Source of the DNA: Caulobacter ginsengisoli
Lineage (GTDB): Bacteria; Pseudomonadota; Alphaproteobacteria; Caulobacterales; Caulobacteraceae
Assembly: GCF_030814835.1 (NCBI RefSeq)
Contig: NZ_JAUSVS010000009.1
Location: forward strand, 147,260-211,259
Direction: 5' to 3'
Length of the DNA: 64,000 nucleotides
Shown: one piece after another, positions 12,481 to 20,916 of the stretch
How the letters are laid out: each line of letters begins with the position of its first letter
Numbering within the stretch: position 1 is the stretch's first letter
Translations under genes and position numbers: made by a program
Notes under the pieces: generated by a model
Told to the model about the DNA's origin: nothing
Database searches by the model: none
The model's input: only the letters and a program-made list of their open reading frames with translations

Positions 12481-13176
12481 ATGCCCATCACCACGGTCGG
12501 CCTCGATGCCGATGACACCCTCTGGCACAACGAGACCATCTTCCGGCTGACCCACCAGCGGTTCGTCGAACTTCTGTCCGAGTTCGGGGACGAGAAGGCC
12601 ATCGAGAGAAGGCTGGCCGAGACCGAGAAACGCAACCTGCGGGCCTACGGCTACGGGGTGAAGGGTTTCACCCTGTCGATGATCGAGACCGCCATCGAGC
12701 TCACCGACGGGGCGGTTGGCGCCGCCGCCATCCAGGAAATCCTGGCGGCCGGACGTGAGATGCTGACCCTGCCGGTCGAGGCGCTGCCCGGCGTCGCCGA
12801 AGCGCTGAACGATCTGGCCGAGCGCTATCGGCTGGTGCTGATCACCAAGGGCGATCTGATGCACCAGGAGAACAAGGTCGCCGCCTCCGGGCTGGGCGAG
12901 CTGTTCGCCGCCGTCGAGATCGTCAGCGAAAAAGACGTGGGCACCTACACCCAGGTCTTCGAGCGTCACGGCACCGGCGCGGCCGAGGCGGTGATGGTCG
13001 GCAACTCCATGCGCTCGGACATCCTGCCGGCCCTGGCGGCGGGATCGTATGCGGCGCTGATCCCCTATCCCCTGGTCTGGGCCCACGAGGCGGCCGAGGC
13101 GCCCGCGGATCATCCGCGCTTTGCCGAGCTGGCGTCGATTGCGGAATTGCCGGCCTGGGTCGACAGTCTGGGCTGA
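12481..13176 (+). CDS. HAD-superfamily hydrolase
   Basis: 231 residues. Motif I is LDADDTLW (nucleophile and acid/base aspartates), motif II is the LITKG threonine, and motif IV is the MVGNSMRSDI segment where the usual paired acidic residues are N and D. Cap insertion in the C1 position contains helices only. Probably a small-molecule phosphatase. The ATG at 12481 begins immediately with the motif I strand; the longer upstream frame overlaps the DUF1272 gene and is rejected. Confidence 0.88.
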   Translation: MPITTVGLDADDTLWHNETIFRLTHQRFVELLSEFGDEKAIERRLAETEKRNLRAYGYGVKGFTLSMIETAIELTDGAVGAAAIQEILAAGREMLTLPVEALPGVAEALNDLAERYRLVLITKGDLMHQENKVAASGLGELFAAVEIVSEKDVGTYTQVFERHGTGAAEAVMVGNSMRSDILPALAAGSYAALIPYPLVWAHEAAEAPADHPRFAELASIAELPAWVDSLG

Positions 13177-13213
13177 GGCGATTCAATTCCCCGCTGGGGA
13201 AGCGGAGGTGGGT

Positions 13214-14932
13214 ATGCGGCGTGGATTGATCCTGACCCTGGGCCTGCTGCTGTTCGGCTGCGCCTCCTCAACTACCGCCCCCGTCCATGACATCGTCATC
13301 CGCGGCGGGACGATCTATGACGGTACCGGCGCCGCGCCCTTCGTCGGGGATGTGGCCATCGACGGCGACCGGATCACCGCGGTCGGCAAGGTGGTCGGGA
13401 CCGGTCGCCAGGAGATCGACGCCCACGGCAAGGCGGTCTCGCCGGGCTTCATCAACATGCTGTCCTGGGCGACCGACGACCTGATCTATGACGGCCGGGG
13501 GCTCAGCGACCTCAAGCAGGGGGTGACCCTCGAGGTGATGGGCGAGGGCAGCTCGATGGGGCCCTGGAACGCCGCCATGAAGGCGCTGGAGACCGAGCGG
13601 CAGGGCGACATCAAGTACGAGATCGATTGGTCGACCCTCGACCAGTATCTGTCCCGCCTAGAGCGGCAGGGAATCTCCCCCAACGTCGCCAGCTTCATCG
13701 GGGCCGAGACGACGCGGACCTATGTGCTGGGCGAGGGGGATGTCGACCCCAACCCTGCCCAGCTGATGGCCATGCAGGAGCTGGTGCATCAGGCCATGGA
13801 GGATGGGGCGCTGGGCGTCGGCTCGTCGCTGATCTACGCGCCGGGGACCTATGCCGAGACCGGCGAACTGACCGCCCTGGCCACCGAGGCCGGCAGGTGC
13901 GGCGGTATTTACATCAGCCACATGCGTTACGAGAGCGACCGGCTGCTCGACGGCATCGACGAGCTGATCGAGATCTCGCGGCGGTCGGGCGCCCCGGCCG
14001 AGATCTATCACTTCAAGCAGGCCGGCAAGAGCAACTGGAACAAGATCGACGCCGCCATTGCCCGGGTCGAGGCGGCCCGCGCGCGTGGCCAACGCATCAC
14101 CGCCGACATGTATACCTACACGGCCGGCTCGACCGGGCTGGACGCGGCCATGCCGCCCTGGGTGCAAGCCGGCGGACGCGAGGCCTGGATCAAGCGGCTC
14201 AAGGATCCGGCCATCCGCGCCCGGGTGATCGCCGAGATGCGCGATCCCAAGGCGCCGTTCGAGAACCTCTACCGCCATGCCGGGGCCGAGGGGACCCTGC
14301 TGGTCGGCTTCAAGAACCCGGCGCTCAAGCCCCTGACCGGCCAGACCCTGGCCCAGGTCGCCAAGGCCCGCGGGGTCAGCCCCGAGGACGCCGCCATCGA
14401 CCTGGTCATCGAGGACGGCACCCGCGTGCAGGTGGTCTATTTTCTGATGAGCGAGGACAATGTCCGCCACGAGGTGGCCATCCCCTGGATGAGCTTCGGC
14501 TCCGACGCCGGGGCCCAGGCGCCGGAGGGGCCGTTCCTGCTCTCCAGCACCCACCCCCGCGCCTACGGCAACGTCGCGCGGCTGCTGGGCCGCTATGTGC
14601 GCGACGAGAAGCTGCTCAGCCTGGCCGAGGCGGTGCGCAAGCTGAGCGGCCAGCCGGCCCATAACCTGGGCCTGCGCGATCGGGGGCTGCTCCGGAGGGG
14701 CTACTTCGCCGACATCGCGGTGTTCGATCCGGCCACGGTCAGCGACCCGGCCACCTACGAGAAGCCCAAGCAGTTCGCCACCGGCATGGCCTTCGTGCTG
14801 GTCAACGGCGTGCTGGCCCTGAAGGACGGCGAGCCGACCCGCGCGCCATCGGGCCGGGTGGTGCGCGGCCGGGCCTGGAAGGGCTGGCCGGACGGCGGCT
14901 GCAAGGCCAGCGCCAGGGACTGGAAGTGGTAG
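13214..14932 (+). CDS. N-acyl-D-amino-acid deacylase family amidohydrolase, lipoprotein
   Basis: 572 residues. The start at 13214 follows GGAGGTGGGT and gives a lipoprotein signal with lipobox L-F-G-C. The amidohydrolase fold begins with HDIVIRGGTIYDGTG, with the metal-site histidine region degenerate (SPGFINMLSW instead of the usual PGFxDxHxH). Other active-site regions are present: G-x-x-x-L-x-Y-x-P-G, ISHMR, FKQAG and a late SDAG. The missing HxH is notable and may mean one metal only. Probably cleaves N-acyl-D-amino acids or dipeptides in the periplasm; it precedes a TonB-dependent receptor that could import the substrate. Confidence 0.85.
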   Translation: MRRGLILTLGLLLFGCASSTTAPVHDIVIRGGTIYDGTGAAPFVGDVAIDGDRITAVGKVVGTGRQEIDAHGKAVSPGFINMLSWATDDLIYDGRGLSDLKQGVTLEVMGEGSSMGPWNAAMKALETERQGDIKYEIDWSTLDQYLSRLERQGISPNVASFIGAETTRTYVLGEGDVDPNPAQLMAMQELVHQAMEDGALGVGSSLIYAPGTYAETGELTALATEAGRCGGIYISHMRYESDRLLDGIDELIEISRRSGAPAEIYHFKQAGKSNWNKIDAAIARVEAARARGQRITADMYTYTAGSTGLDAAMPPWVQAGGREAWIKRLKDPAIRARVIAEMRDPKAPFENLYRHAGAEGTLLVGFKNPALKPLTGQTLAQVAKARGVSPEDAAIDLVIEDGTRVQVVYFLMSEDNVRHEVAIPWMSFGSDAGAQAPEGPFLLSSTHPRAYGNVARLLGRYVRDEKLLSLAEAVRKLSGQPAHNLGLRDRGLLRRGYFADIAVFDPATVSDPATYEKPKQFATGMAFVLVNGVLALKDGEPTRAPSGRVVRGRAWKGWPDGGCKASARDWKW

Positions 14933-15104
14933 GGCGCGCCTCCTTCGGGGCCGGGCGACAGCGTCGCCTGTGGCGCCGGAGCCGCGCCTCGGAACGAACC
15001 GCCTCGCTCCGTGTGCGGTGCAGCATGGTCCGTCTTGACAGACTCAACCCCTCGGCGTGAGCGTCGGCTGCCCGACCAGGCGGGTTACCAAGGGACTGGG
15101 GATC

Positions 15105-17315
15105 ATGACTTTACGCAAACGCGGCCTGACGGGCCTCGCCATCGGCATGGGCGTGTCCGCCCTGGCGCTCTACGCCGCGCCGGCCTTCGCGCAGGACACT
15201 GAGCTGCCCGAGCTGATCGTCACCGCCCAGCGGCGGTCGGAAAACCTGCAGGCCGTGCCCCTGTCGGTCACCGTCGAGCCGGCCGAAAAGCTGCAGGCCA
15301 TCTTCTCCACCGGCGACGACGTGGTCTCGCTGGCCGCCCGCTCGCCGGGCCTCTACGCCGAATCCTCGAACGGCCGCGCCGCCCCGCGCTTCTATATCCG
15401 CGGCCTGGGCAATACCGACTTCGACCTGGCCGCCTCCCAGCCGGTGTCGATCGTCATGGACGACGTCGTCATGGAGAACGTCGTCCTCAAGTCCAGCCCG
15501 CTCTATGACCTGGAGCAGGTGGAAATCCTGCGCGGGCCGCAGGGCTCGCTATTCGGCCGCAACACCACCGCCGGCATCATCAAGTTCGACACCGTCAAGC
15601 CCAGCGCCGACACCAAGGGCCGGGCCACGGTCAGCTATGCCGACTTCAACACCTTCAATTTCGACGGCGGCCTGGGCGGCACGATCGTCGACGGCAAGCT
15701 CGAGGGCCGCATCTCGGTGCTCTACCAGCATCGCGACGACTGGATCAGCAACAGCTTCACCGGCCAGGACGATGTCATGGGCGGCTATGACGAAAAGGCC
15801 GCACGCGCCCAACTGCTGTGGACGCCCACGGAAGACCTGAGCCTGCTGTTCAACCTGCATACCCGCGACCTGGACGGCACCTCGGCCATCTTCCGCGGCA
15901 ACATCCTGACCAAGGGCTCCAACAGCCTGAACGCCAGCTACAAGCGCGACCGCGTCGCCTATGATGGCGGCGGCGGCAACAACCAAGCCTACAAGGGCTG
16001 GGGCGGCTCGATCAACGCGGTGGCCGATGTCGGCGACGTCAAGGTGACCCTGATCAGCGCCTATGAAGAAACCCACGGCGCCAGCCGCGGCGACATCGAC
16101 GGCACCGCCGGTCCCTACACCTTCAACTTCGGCCCCGGGCCCAACGTGCCCGGCACCACCCGCTTCCCGTCCGACACCACGGACGGCCTGGCCAATCTCG
16201 ATCAGTGGACGGAGGAACTGCGCTTCTCCGGTGGCTCGACCGACAGCTTCGCCTGGCAGGCCGGCGTCTATTATTTCGACGGCAGCTTCACCATCAAGAC
16301 CGACCCGGGCTTCCCGCCCGGCGCCACGGTCGAGCAGACCAACCGGGCCTGGGCCGGCTTCGCCCACGGCACCTGGGCGTTTGGCGAAAACCTGACCTTC
16401 GAGGCGGGCGCCCGCTACACCAACGACGAGAAGAAGCTGACCGTGCTCAATCCGCTCGGCGTCTTCGCCCCGGTCAAGGTGTCGGACGGCCAGGTCAGCT
16501 GGGACCTGTCGGCCCGCTATGAGTTCACCCCCGATGTCAGCGGCTATGTCCGCGTCGCCCGCGGTTTCCGCGGCCCCTCGATCCAGGGCCGCGACATCGC
16601 CTTCGGCGCGCCGCCCAGCACCGCCGACAGCGAAACGGTGCTGAGCTGGGAAGCCGGGCTGAAGACTGAGCTGTTCGACCGCCGCGTCCGCCTGAACGGG
16701 GCGGTGTTCAGCTACAAGATCGACGACATGCAGCTGACCGCGGTCGGCGGCGTCGGCAACACCACCCAGCTGCTCAACGTCCACCAGGGCAAGGCCTATG
16801 GCTTCGAGGTCGACGGCGAATGGCTGGTGACCGAGAACCTGCTGCTGACCGGCGGCTACAGCTACAACCACACCGAAATCAACGACGCCAACCAGACGGT
16901 GGCCGGTTGCGGCAACAATCTCTGCACGGTGCTCAACACCCCGGCCGGGGGCAACACCTACTTCATCAACGGCAATCCCTTCCCGCAGGCGCCGGAATAC
17001 ATCGTCGACTTCACGGCCCGCTACAGCTTCCCGGTCGGTGACGGCGGCGAGGTGTTCGCCTATACCGACTGGAACATGCAGGGCGAGACCAACCTGTTCC
17101 TCTACCGCTCCAAGGAGTTCATGACCGACGGCAACTTCGAGGGCGGCCTGAAGATCGGCTATGCCCGCACCGACGGCGCCTGGGAGGCGGCGATCTTCGT
17201 GCGCAACATCACCGACGAGGACAACATCAAGGGCGGCATCGACTTCGACAACCTGACCGCCTTCGTCAACGATCCGCGCATCATCGGCGTGACCCTGACG
17301 GCCAAGCTTCGCTAG
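15105..17315 (+). CDS. TonB-dependent outer-membrane receptor
   Basis: 736 residues. A signal peptide ends at AFA-QD, and the TonB box follows as LPELIVTAQRR. The plug domain covers about residues 45-170 (with YIRGLG and VEILRGPQGSLFGRNTTAG) and the 22-strand barrel follows, ending in a strand with terminal basic and aromatic character (ITLTAKLR-type). The start at 15105 is chosen because it begins the signal peptide and GGGGATC precedes it. Type of ligand is not evident; the upstream amidohydrolase suggests peptides or acyl-amino acids (inference). Confidence 0.95.
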   Translation: MTLRKRGLTGLAIGMGVSALALYAAPAFAQDTELPELIVTAQRRSENLQAVPLSVTVEPAEKLQAIFSTGDDVVSLAARSPGLYAESSNGRAAPRFYIRGLGNTDFDLAASQPVSIVMDDVVMENVVLKSSPLYDLEQVEILRGPQGSLFGRNTTAGIIKFDTVKPSADTKGRATVSYADFNTFNFDGGLGGTIVDGKLEGRISVLYQHRDDWISNSFTGQDDVMGGYDEKAARAQLLWTPTEDLSLLFNLHTRDLDGTSAIFRGNILTKGSNSLNASYKRDRVAYDGGGGNNQAYKGWGGSINAVADVGDVKVTLISAYEETHGASRGDIDGTAGPYTFNFGPGPNVPGTTRFPSDTTDGLANLDQWTEELRFSGGSTDSFAWQAGVYYFDGSFTIKTDPGFPPGATVEQTNRAWAGFAHGTWAFGENLTFEAGARYTNDEKKLTVLNPLGVFAPVKVSDGQVSWDLSARYEFTPDVSGYVRVARGFRGPSIQGRDIAFGAPPSTADSETVLSWEAGLKTELFDRRVRLNGAVFSYKIDDMQLTAVGGVGNTTQLLNVHQGKAYGFEVDGEWLVTENLLLTGGYSYNHTEINDANQTVAGCGNNLCTVLNTPAGGNTYFINGNPFPQAPEYIVDFTARYSFPVGDGGEVFAYTDWNMQGETNLFLYRSKEFMTDGNFEGGLKIGYARTDGAWEAAIFVRNITDEDNIKGGIDFDNLTAFVNDPRIIGVTLTAKLR

Positions 17316-17339
17316 CCGCCGTCACGGGGATTGGAGTTG

Positions 17340-17373
17340 GGGCCGTGGCGAAAGCCGCGGCCCTTCTTCGTTT
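17340..17373 (+). terminator. Rho-independent terminator after the TonB receptor
   Basis: Stem arms GGGCCGTGGC and GCCGCGGCCC around a GAAA tetraloop, with one G-T wobble, followed by TTCTTCGTTT. It lies between the receptor stop and the convergent HAD gene stop. Confidence 0.75.
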
Positions 17374-18002
17374 CAGGGGATGATCTGGGTCTTCAGGGCT
17401 TCCAGCGAGGGGAAGACGAAGGCCGGTCCGGCCGCAGTGAGGGCAGCCTCATTGGCATAGCCCCAGGTGACGGCGCCGGCCGCCAGCCCGGCCTTGCGGG
17501 CCGCCTCGACATCGCGGACCTCGTCGCCGACGCAGAGCACCGCGTTCCTGGCCAGGCCCAGCCGCCTGGGCAGGGCCGCCAGCACCCGCGCCTTGCCAAA
17601 CAGCGAAACGCCGCAGCCGTAGTGATCGATCAGCCCGGCTGAGGCGCCCAGCACCGCGCGCACGGTGGCCTCGCCGTTGGAGCTGACCACCGCCAGGGTC
17701 ACCCCGGCGGCGCTGAGGTCGGCCAGCAGGTCCGGAACGCCCGCGAACAGGGGGATCGTGTGAGCCGCCTCGGCGCTGCGCCGCCGCATGTCGCGGGCGA
17801 TGGCCGGCATGCGCCACCAGCGGACGCCGAAGGCCTTGACGATCTCGCGGCTGGGCCGGCCGCGCAGATGGGCGATCTGGGCCGCCCCCAGCTTGCGGAA
17901 GCGGTGACGTTCGGCCAGGTCTCCCAGCTCGCCCAGGAACCAGGGCGCGCTGTCGGCCAGGGTGCCGTCGAAGTCGAAGATGACGAGTTGGTAGCGGGGC
18001 AT
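17373..18002 (-). CDS. HAD-superfamily hydrolase (phosphoglycolate phosphatase-like)
   Basis: 209 residues. Motif I is FDFDGTLADS, motif II VVSSNG (Ser/Thr), motif III Lys in GKAR, and motif IV GDEVRDVEAA. The helical cap sits between residues 20 and 80, as in phosphoglycolate-phosphatase-like enzymes. The ATG at 18002 begins the domain directly; the open frame extends further upstream into the divergent DUF938 region and is not believed. Confidence 0.9.
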   Translation of the reverse strand: MPRYQLVIFDFDGTLADSAPWFLGELGDLAERHRFRKLGAAQIAHLRGRPSREIVKAFGVRWWRMPAIARDMRRRSAEAAHTIPLFAGVPDLLADLSAAGVTLAVVSSNGEATVRAVLGASAGLIDHYGCGVSLFGKARVLAALPRRLGLARNAVLCVGDEVRDVEAARKAGLAAGAVTWGYANEAALTAAGPAFVFPSLEALKTQIIP

Positions 18003-18055
18003 GGGACCTGAATGCCAAGACTCGGCATGGCCCGCCAGGGTGGTTAGATGGGGCC

Positions 18056-18670
18056 ATGCCAGACGCTCCGCCCGCCGCCCGCGCCTCACCCTCGACCGCC
18101 CGCAACCGCGAGCCCATCCTGGCGGTGCTGCGCCAGCATCTGCCAGCGCGCGGCCTGGTGCTGGAGATCGCCTCGGGGGCCGGCGAGCATGCGGTGTTCA
18201 ACGCCGCCGCCCTGCCGGACCTGCAATGGCAGCCGACCGACCCGGACGACGAGGCCCTGGCCAGCATCGCCGCCTGGCGGGACCAGGCCGGCCTGCCGAA
18301 CCTGCTGGCCCCGCTCAGGCTGGACGCGGCGGACCCCGACAGCTGGCCGGTTCAGGCGGCCGACGCGGTGGTCAACATCAACATGATCCACATCTCGCCC
18401 TGGGCGGCGACCCAGGGCCTGATGCGCGGCGCCGGACGGCTGCTGCCGGCGGGCGGGGTGCTGGTGACCTACGGCCCCTATCTGGAGCGCGACGTCCCGA
18501 CCGCCCAGAGCAACCTCGACTTCGACCGCTCGCTGAAGAGCCGCAACCCGGCCTGGGGTCTTCGGCATCTGGACGCCGTGGCGGCGCTGGCCGCCGAACA
18601 CGGTCTGACCCTGGCCGAGCGGGTGGCCATGCCGGCCAACAACCTGTCGCTGGTGTTCCGCAAGGCCTGA
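18056..18670 (+). CDS. DUF938 methyltransferase-like protein
   Basis: 204 residues. The Rossmann-type SAM-binding glycine loop is E-I-A-S-G-A-G-E-H, and the family motif NINMIHISPW follows at about residue 105, then TYGPY and a SNLDFDRSLKSRNP block. These are characteristic of DUF938, annotated as a class I methyltransferase with unknown substrate. It diverges from the HAD gene with starts 53 bp apart, and its stop is 12 bp from the convergent tail-collar gene. Confidence 0.9.
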   Translation: MPDAPPAARASPSTARNREPILAVLRQHLPARGLVLEIASGAGEHAVFNAAALPDLQWQPTDPDDEALASIAAWRDQAGLPNLLAPLRLDAADPDSWPVQAADAVVNINMIHISPWAATQGLMRGAGRLLPAGGVLVTYGPYLERDVPTAQSNLDFDRSLKSRNPAWGLRHLDAVAALAAEHGLTLAERVAMPANNLSLVFRKA

Positions 18671-18682
18671 GGCCCTGCTGGA

Positions 18683-19225
18683 TCAGGGTCCTATCAGGTT
18701 GCCGCGAATGGCGATGATGAAGTTCAACGCCAGGAAGGGCTGGCGATTTTCGTGCGGCTGGCCGCCGCCCAGGCTGCTCGATGAGGCCGGGATCAGGGTC
18801 GCGCTGGGAGCGCCGTTGCCGTAGATGTTGACGTCCTGGGTCCCGCCGCCCTGGAGGGCCGCGATGCCGGGGGCCAGCACCTTGTTGGGCGCCGGGGTGG
18901 CGTTGGCGGCCGTGGCGGCGACCGGGACCTTGCTGGCCATCAGGGTGTGGGTATGGGCCGCCATCTCGCCGGGGGTCAGGACGTGGGATTCAGCCCCGTA
19001 GCGCCCTCCCAGGTCGATGTCGCCGCCCGCATGGACCGGGACCCGGCTGCGGAAATCGGGAAGCGCGAAATTGACCCGGCCGTCGCCGCCGTAGGTCGTG
19101 CCCAGGATCGAAAACAGGCCCTGGTTCTGGTTGATCGGCAAGCGTTGGCCATCGCACAGCGCCCATCCAAAGGGGGGGAAGCCCCAGGAAATGATCCTGA
19201 TTTCACCAAGGAAGGGTTGGGCCAT
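18683..19225 (-). CDS. Phage-tail-collar (MdpB-like) protein 3
   Basis: 180 residues. N-terminal phage tail collar domain: FLGEIRIISWGFPPFGWALCDGQ, then LFSILGTTYGGDG and F-A-L-P-D-F-R-S-R-V-P. A middle HTH...-rich stretch (AAHTHT) and a variable C-terminal tail follow. Proteins with this architecture are found in bacterial chromosomes as tandem sets (microcystin-dependent MdpB family) outside prophages; function unknown. It follows two paralogs on the same strand after a 49-bp gap. No phage genes surround it. Confidence 0.88.
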   Translation of the reverse strand: MAQPFLGEIRIISWGFPPFGWALCDGQRLPINQNQGLFSILGTTYGGDGRVNFALPDFRSRVPVHAGGDIDLGGRYGAESHVLTPGEMAAHTHTLMASKVPVAATAANATPAPNKVLAPGIAALQGGGTQDVNIYGNGAPSATLIPASSSSLGGGQPHENRQPFLALNFIIAIRGNLIGP

Positions 19226-19274
19226 GGTCGGGTCCTGTGGAAAGGGCCGGCGCGCCGGACGGTCGTCTCGAAGC

Positions 19275-19829
19275 CTATTCGCGGGGCGGATAGATGCCCT
19301 GCAGGGCGATGATGAAGTTCACGCCCAGGCTGGGCATCATGTTGTTGTGCGGCGCGCTGGCCCCGGCGACGGCGGCGGCGGACGGGCTCATGGCGACATC
19401 CGCGGCGGCGGTCGAATAGTAGGCGACGACCCCGCTGTTGGAGCCGTCGTCATAGCCGCCCTTGGCCAGGTATTGATTGTCCGGCCTGGCTCCGGCGCCA
19501 TTGATGTCGGCGGCGTTGTTGCTGACGTTGAACGCATGGCCATGACGCGGCAGTTGAGCCTCCTTCAGCGCCACGGCGTTGGCCCCGGACTTGTCGCCCA
19601 GGGAGCGGGACCTCAGGCCCTGGCCCTGGCCGTGGCCGATCGGAACCGAATTCCGCAGGTCGGGAATGCCGAAGGTGGTTTCCCCGTCGCCGCCATAGGC
19701 CGCGCCAACCAGGGAAAACAGGGCGCGATACTGCTCGATCGGCAGGATCTGGCCATCGCACGCCATCCAGCCCCTGGGCGCGAAATTGCCGGAGAATATC
19801 CGGATCTCGGCGACGAACGGCGTGCTCAT
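19275..19829 (-). CDS. Phage-tail-collar (MdpB-like) protein 2
   Basis: 184 residues, paralog of the two flanking genes: FVAEIRIFSGNFAPRGWMACDGQ, LFSLVGAAYGGDG, FGIPDLRNSVPIGHGQG, and a conserved end segment with MPSLGVNFIIALQG. Its ATG overlaps the preceding paralog stop by 4 bp (ATGA), so they are translationally coupled. Likely a secreted or surface protein although no signal peptide is visible. Confidence 0.9.
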   Translation of the reverse strand: MSTPFVAEIRIFSGNFAPRGWMACDGQILPIEQYRALFSLVGAAYGGDGETTFGIPDLRNSVPIGHGQGQGLRSRSLGDKSGANAVALKEAQLPRHGHAFNVSNNAADINGAGARPDNQYLAKGGYDDGSNSGVVAYYSTAAADVAMSPSAAAVAGASAPHNNMMPSLGVNFIIALQGIYPPRE

Positions 19830-20380
19830 GATGTCTGTTCCTCCGAGCCGTCGTCGGTCTGGCTCGGCCAGCGGCCGAACAGCGCGATGATGAAGCTGAT
19901 GGTCAGGAAGGCCTGCATGTTCTCATGCGGCTCATTGGCCCCGGCGTCCTGCACGGAACTGGGGTCCAGGCTCACCGCGGGCGGGTCCGAGCCGTAGATA
20001 TTGGTCCCCGCCGGTCCGGCCTGGGGGACCGCCAGCAGGGCGCCGGTCGGGACGTTCACCTGTCCCTGAGTGGTGGCCTGCTTGGGGTGGTTGTGCTGTG
20101 GGATCTGCCCGGCGGTCAGGGTGACGGTTTCGACGCCCCCCTTCTCGCCAATGGCGTAGGGCTGCAGGTTGGAACCGGCGCCCGCCCCGGCCGGCGCGCG
20201 GCCCTGCAGGTCCGGCACGGCGAAGGTATTCACCCCGTCGCCGCCGTAGATGGTGCCGATCAGTTGGAACAGGGTCTGATATTCGCCGATCGGCAACAGC
20301 CGGCCATTGCAGAAGGCCCAACCGGCCGGTGCGAAGCTGCCGCTGAACATGCGGATCTCGCCGACAAAGGGCGTGCCCAT
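19826..20380 (-). CDS. Phage-tail-collar (MdpB-like) protein 1
   Basis: 184 residues, first gene of the three-paralog unit. FVGEIRMFSGSFAPAGWAFCNG, LFQLIGTIYGGDG, FAVPDLQGRAPAG and a C-terminal MQAFLTISFIIALFG segment match the other two. GGGAGGTTATGCGCC precedes the ATG. The middle region, rich in Q, H and N, is where the three copies differ most, consistent with a variable binding tip. Confidence 0.9.
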   Translation of the reverse strand: MGTPFVGEIRMFSGSFAPAGWAFCNGRLLPIGEYQTLFQLIGTIYGGDGVNTFAVPDLQGRAPAGAGAGSNLQPYAIGEKGGVETVTLTAGQIPQHNHPKQATTQGQVNVPTGALLAVPQAGPAGTNIYGSDPPAVSLDPSSVQDAGANEPHENMQAFLTISFIIALFGRWPSQTDDGSEEQTS

Positions 20381-20548
20381 GGCGCATAACCTCCCGCTGC
20401 GAGGCGGGCGCCATGGACAGGCGGCTGGCGGGCGAGCGGCGCCCCAGACCCCTGTCGACGCCAGACTTGCCCACCCGCGTTTCGCATAACGCTATTCTAC
20501 GAACTGGCGGGTGACAATGGAGGTTTCGCGTTTTCGTGGATTTGCGTG

Positions 20549-20884
20549 CTAGCCGCCCGGTATCGGCAGGACCTCCATGACCTCCACCCCCTCCCCGGGA
20601 AAGATAGTGAAATGCGGGTGGCCTTCGAACATCTTTACGGCTGCTTCGTGCGACTCGGCCTGGACCACGACATAGCCGGCGGCGTTGTTGCGGATGTCGG
20701 AGATGCCATCGCGGGAGGCCTTCTTGGTCTTGCCCAGCGGGCCGCCGCTGTCGACCACGGCGCCGGCATGCTCGGCCATCCAGGCGCCCCAGGCGGCCAT
20801 GCCCTTGGCGATCATGGCCTCGTCGGGCGCCGCTCTCTGGGTGTCGGATATCGATCCGGTGTAGAGGGCTAGGAACTTCTTCAT
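20549..20884 (-). CDS. YciI-family protein
   Basis: 111 residues. The YCII fold (ferredoxin-like) is recognised by MKKFLALYTG, the conserved WMAEHAG and the VVVQAESHEAAVKMFEGHPH segment with the conserved His. Family members are small enzymes or DGPF-like proteins often paired with sigma factors or regulators. It lies 32 bp downstream of the AraC-type regulator on the same strand and is probably its co-transcribed partner. Confidence 0.9.
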   Translation of the reverse strand: MKKFLALYTGSISDTQRAAPDEAMIAKGMAAWGAWMAEHAGAVVDSGGPLGKTKKASRDGISDIRNNAAGYVVVQAESHEAAVKMFEGHPHFTIFPGEGVEVMEVLPIPGG

Positions 20885-20916
20885 CGACGTCTCCTGTTTT
20901 GGCGCGAGATGGCCAC

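Noticed and set aside
15549..16871. Open frame opposite the TonB receptor
   Set aside because: Shadow frame, Ala/Gly/Val-rich, no start context.
18683..20380. Prophage or tailocin
   Set aside because: Only tail-collar-domain proteins are present, without capsid, terminase, lysis, sheath or integrase genes in the window.
20489..20517. Promoter for the tail-collar unit (TTGTCA with a weak -10)
   Set aside because: The -10 match is poor at every allowed spacing, so I do not list it.
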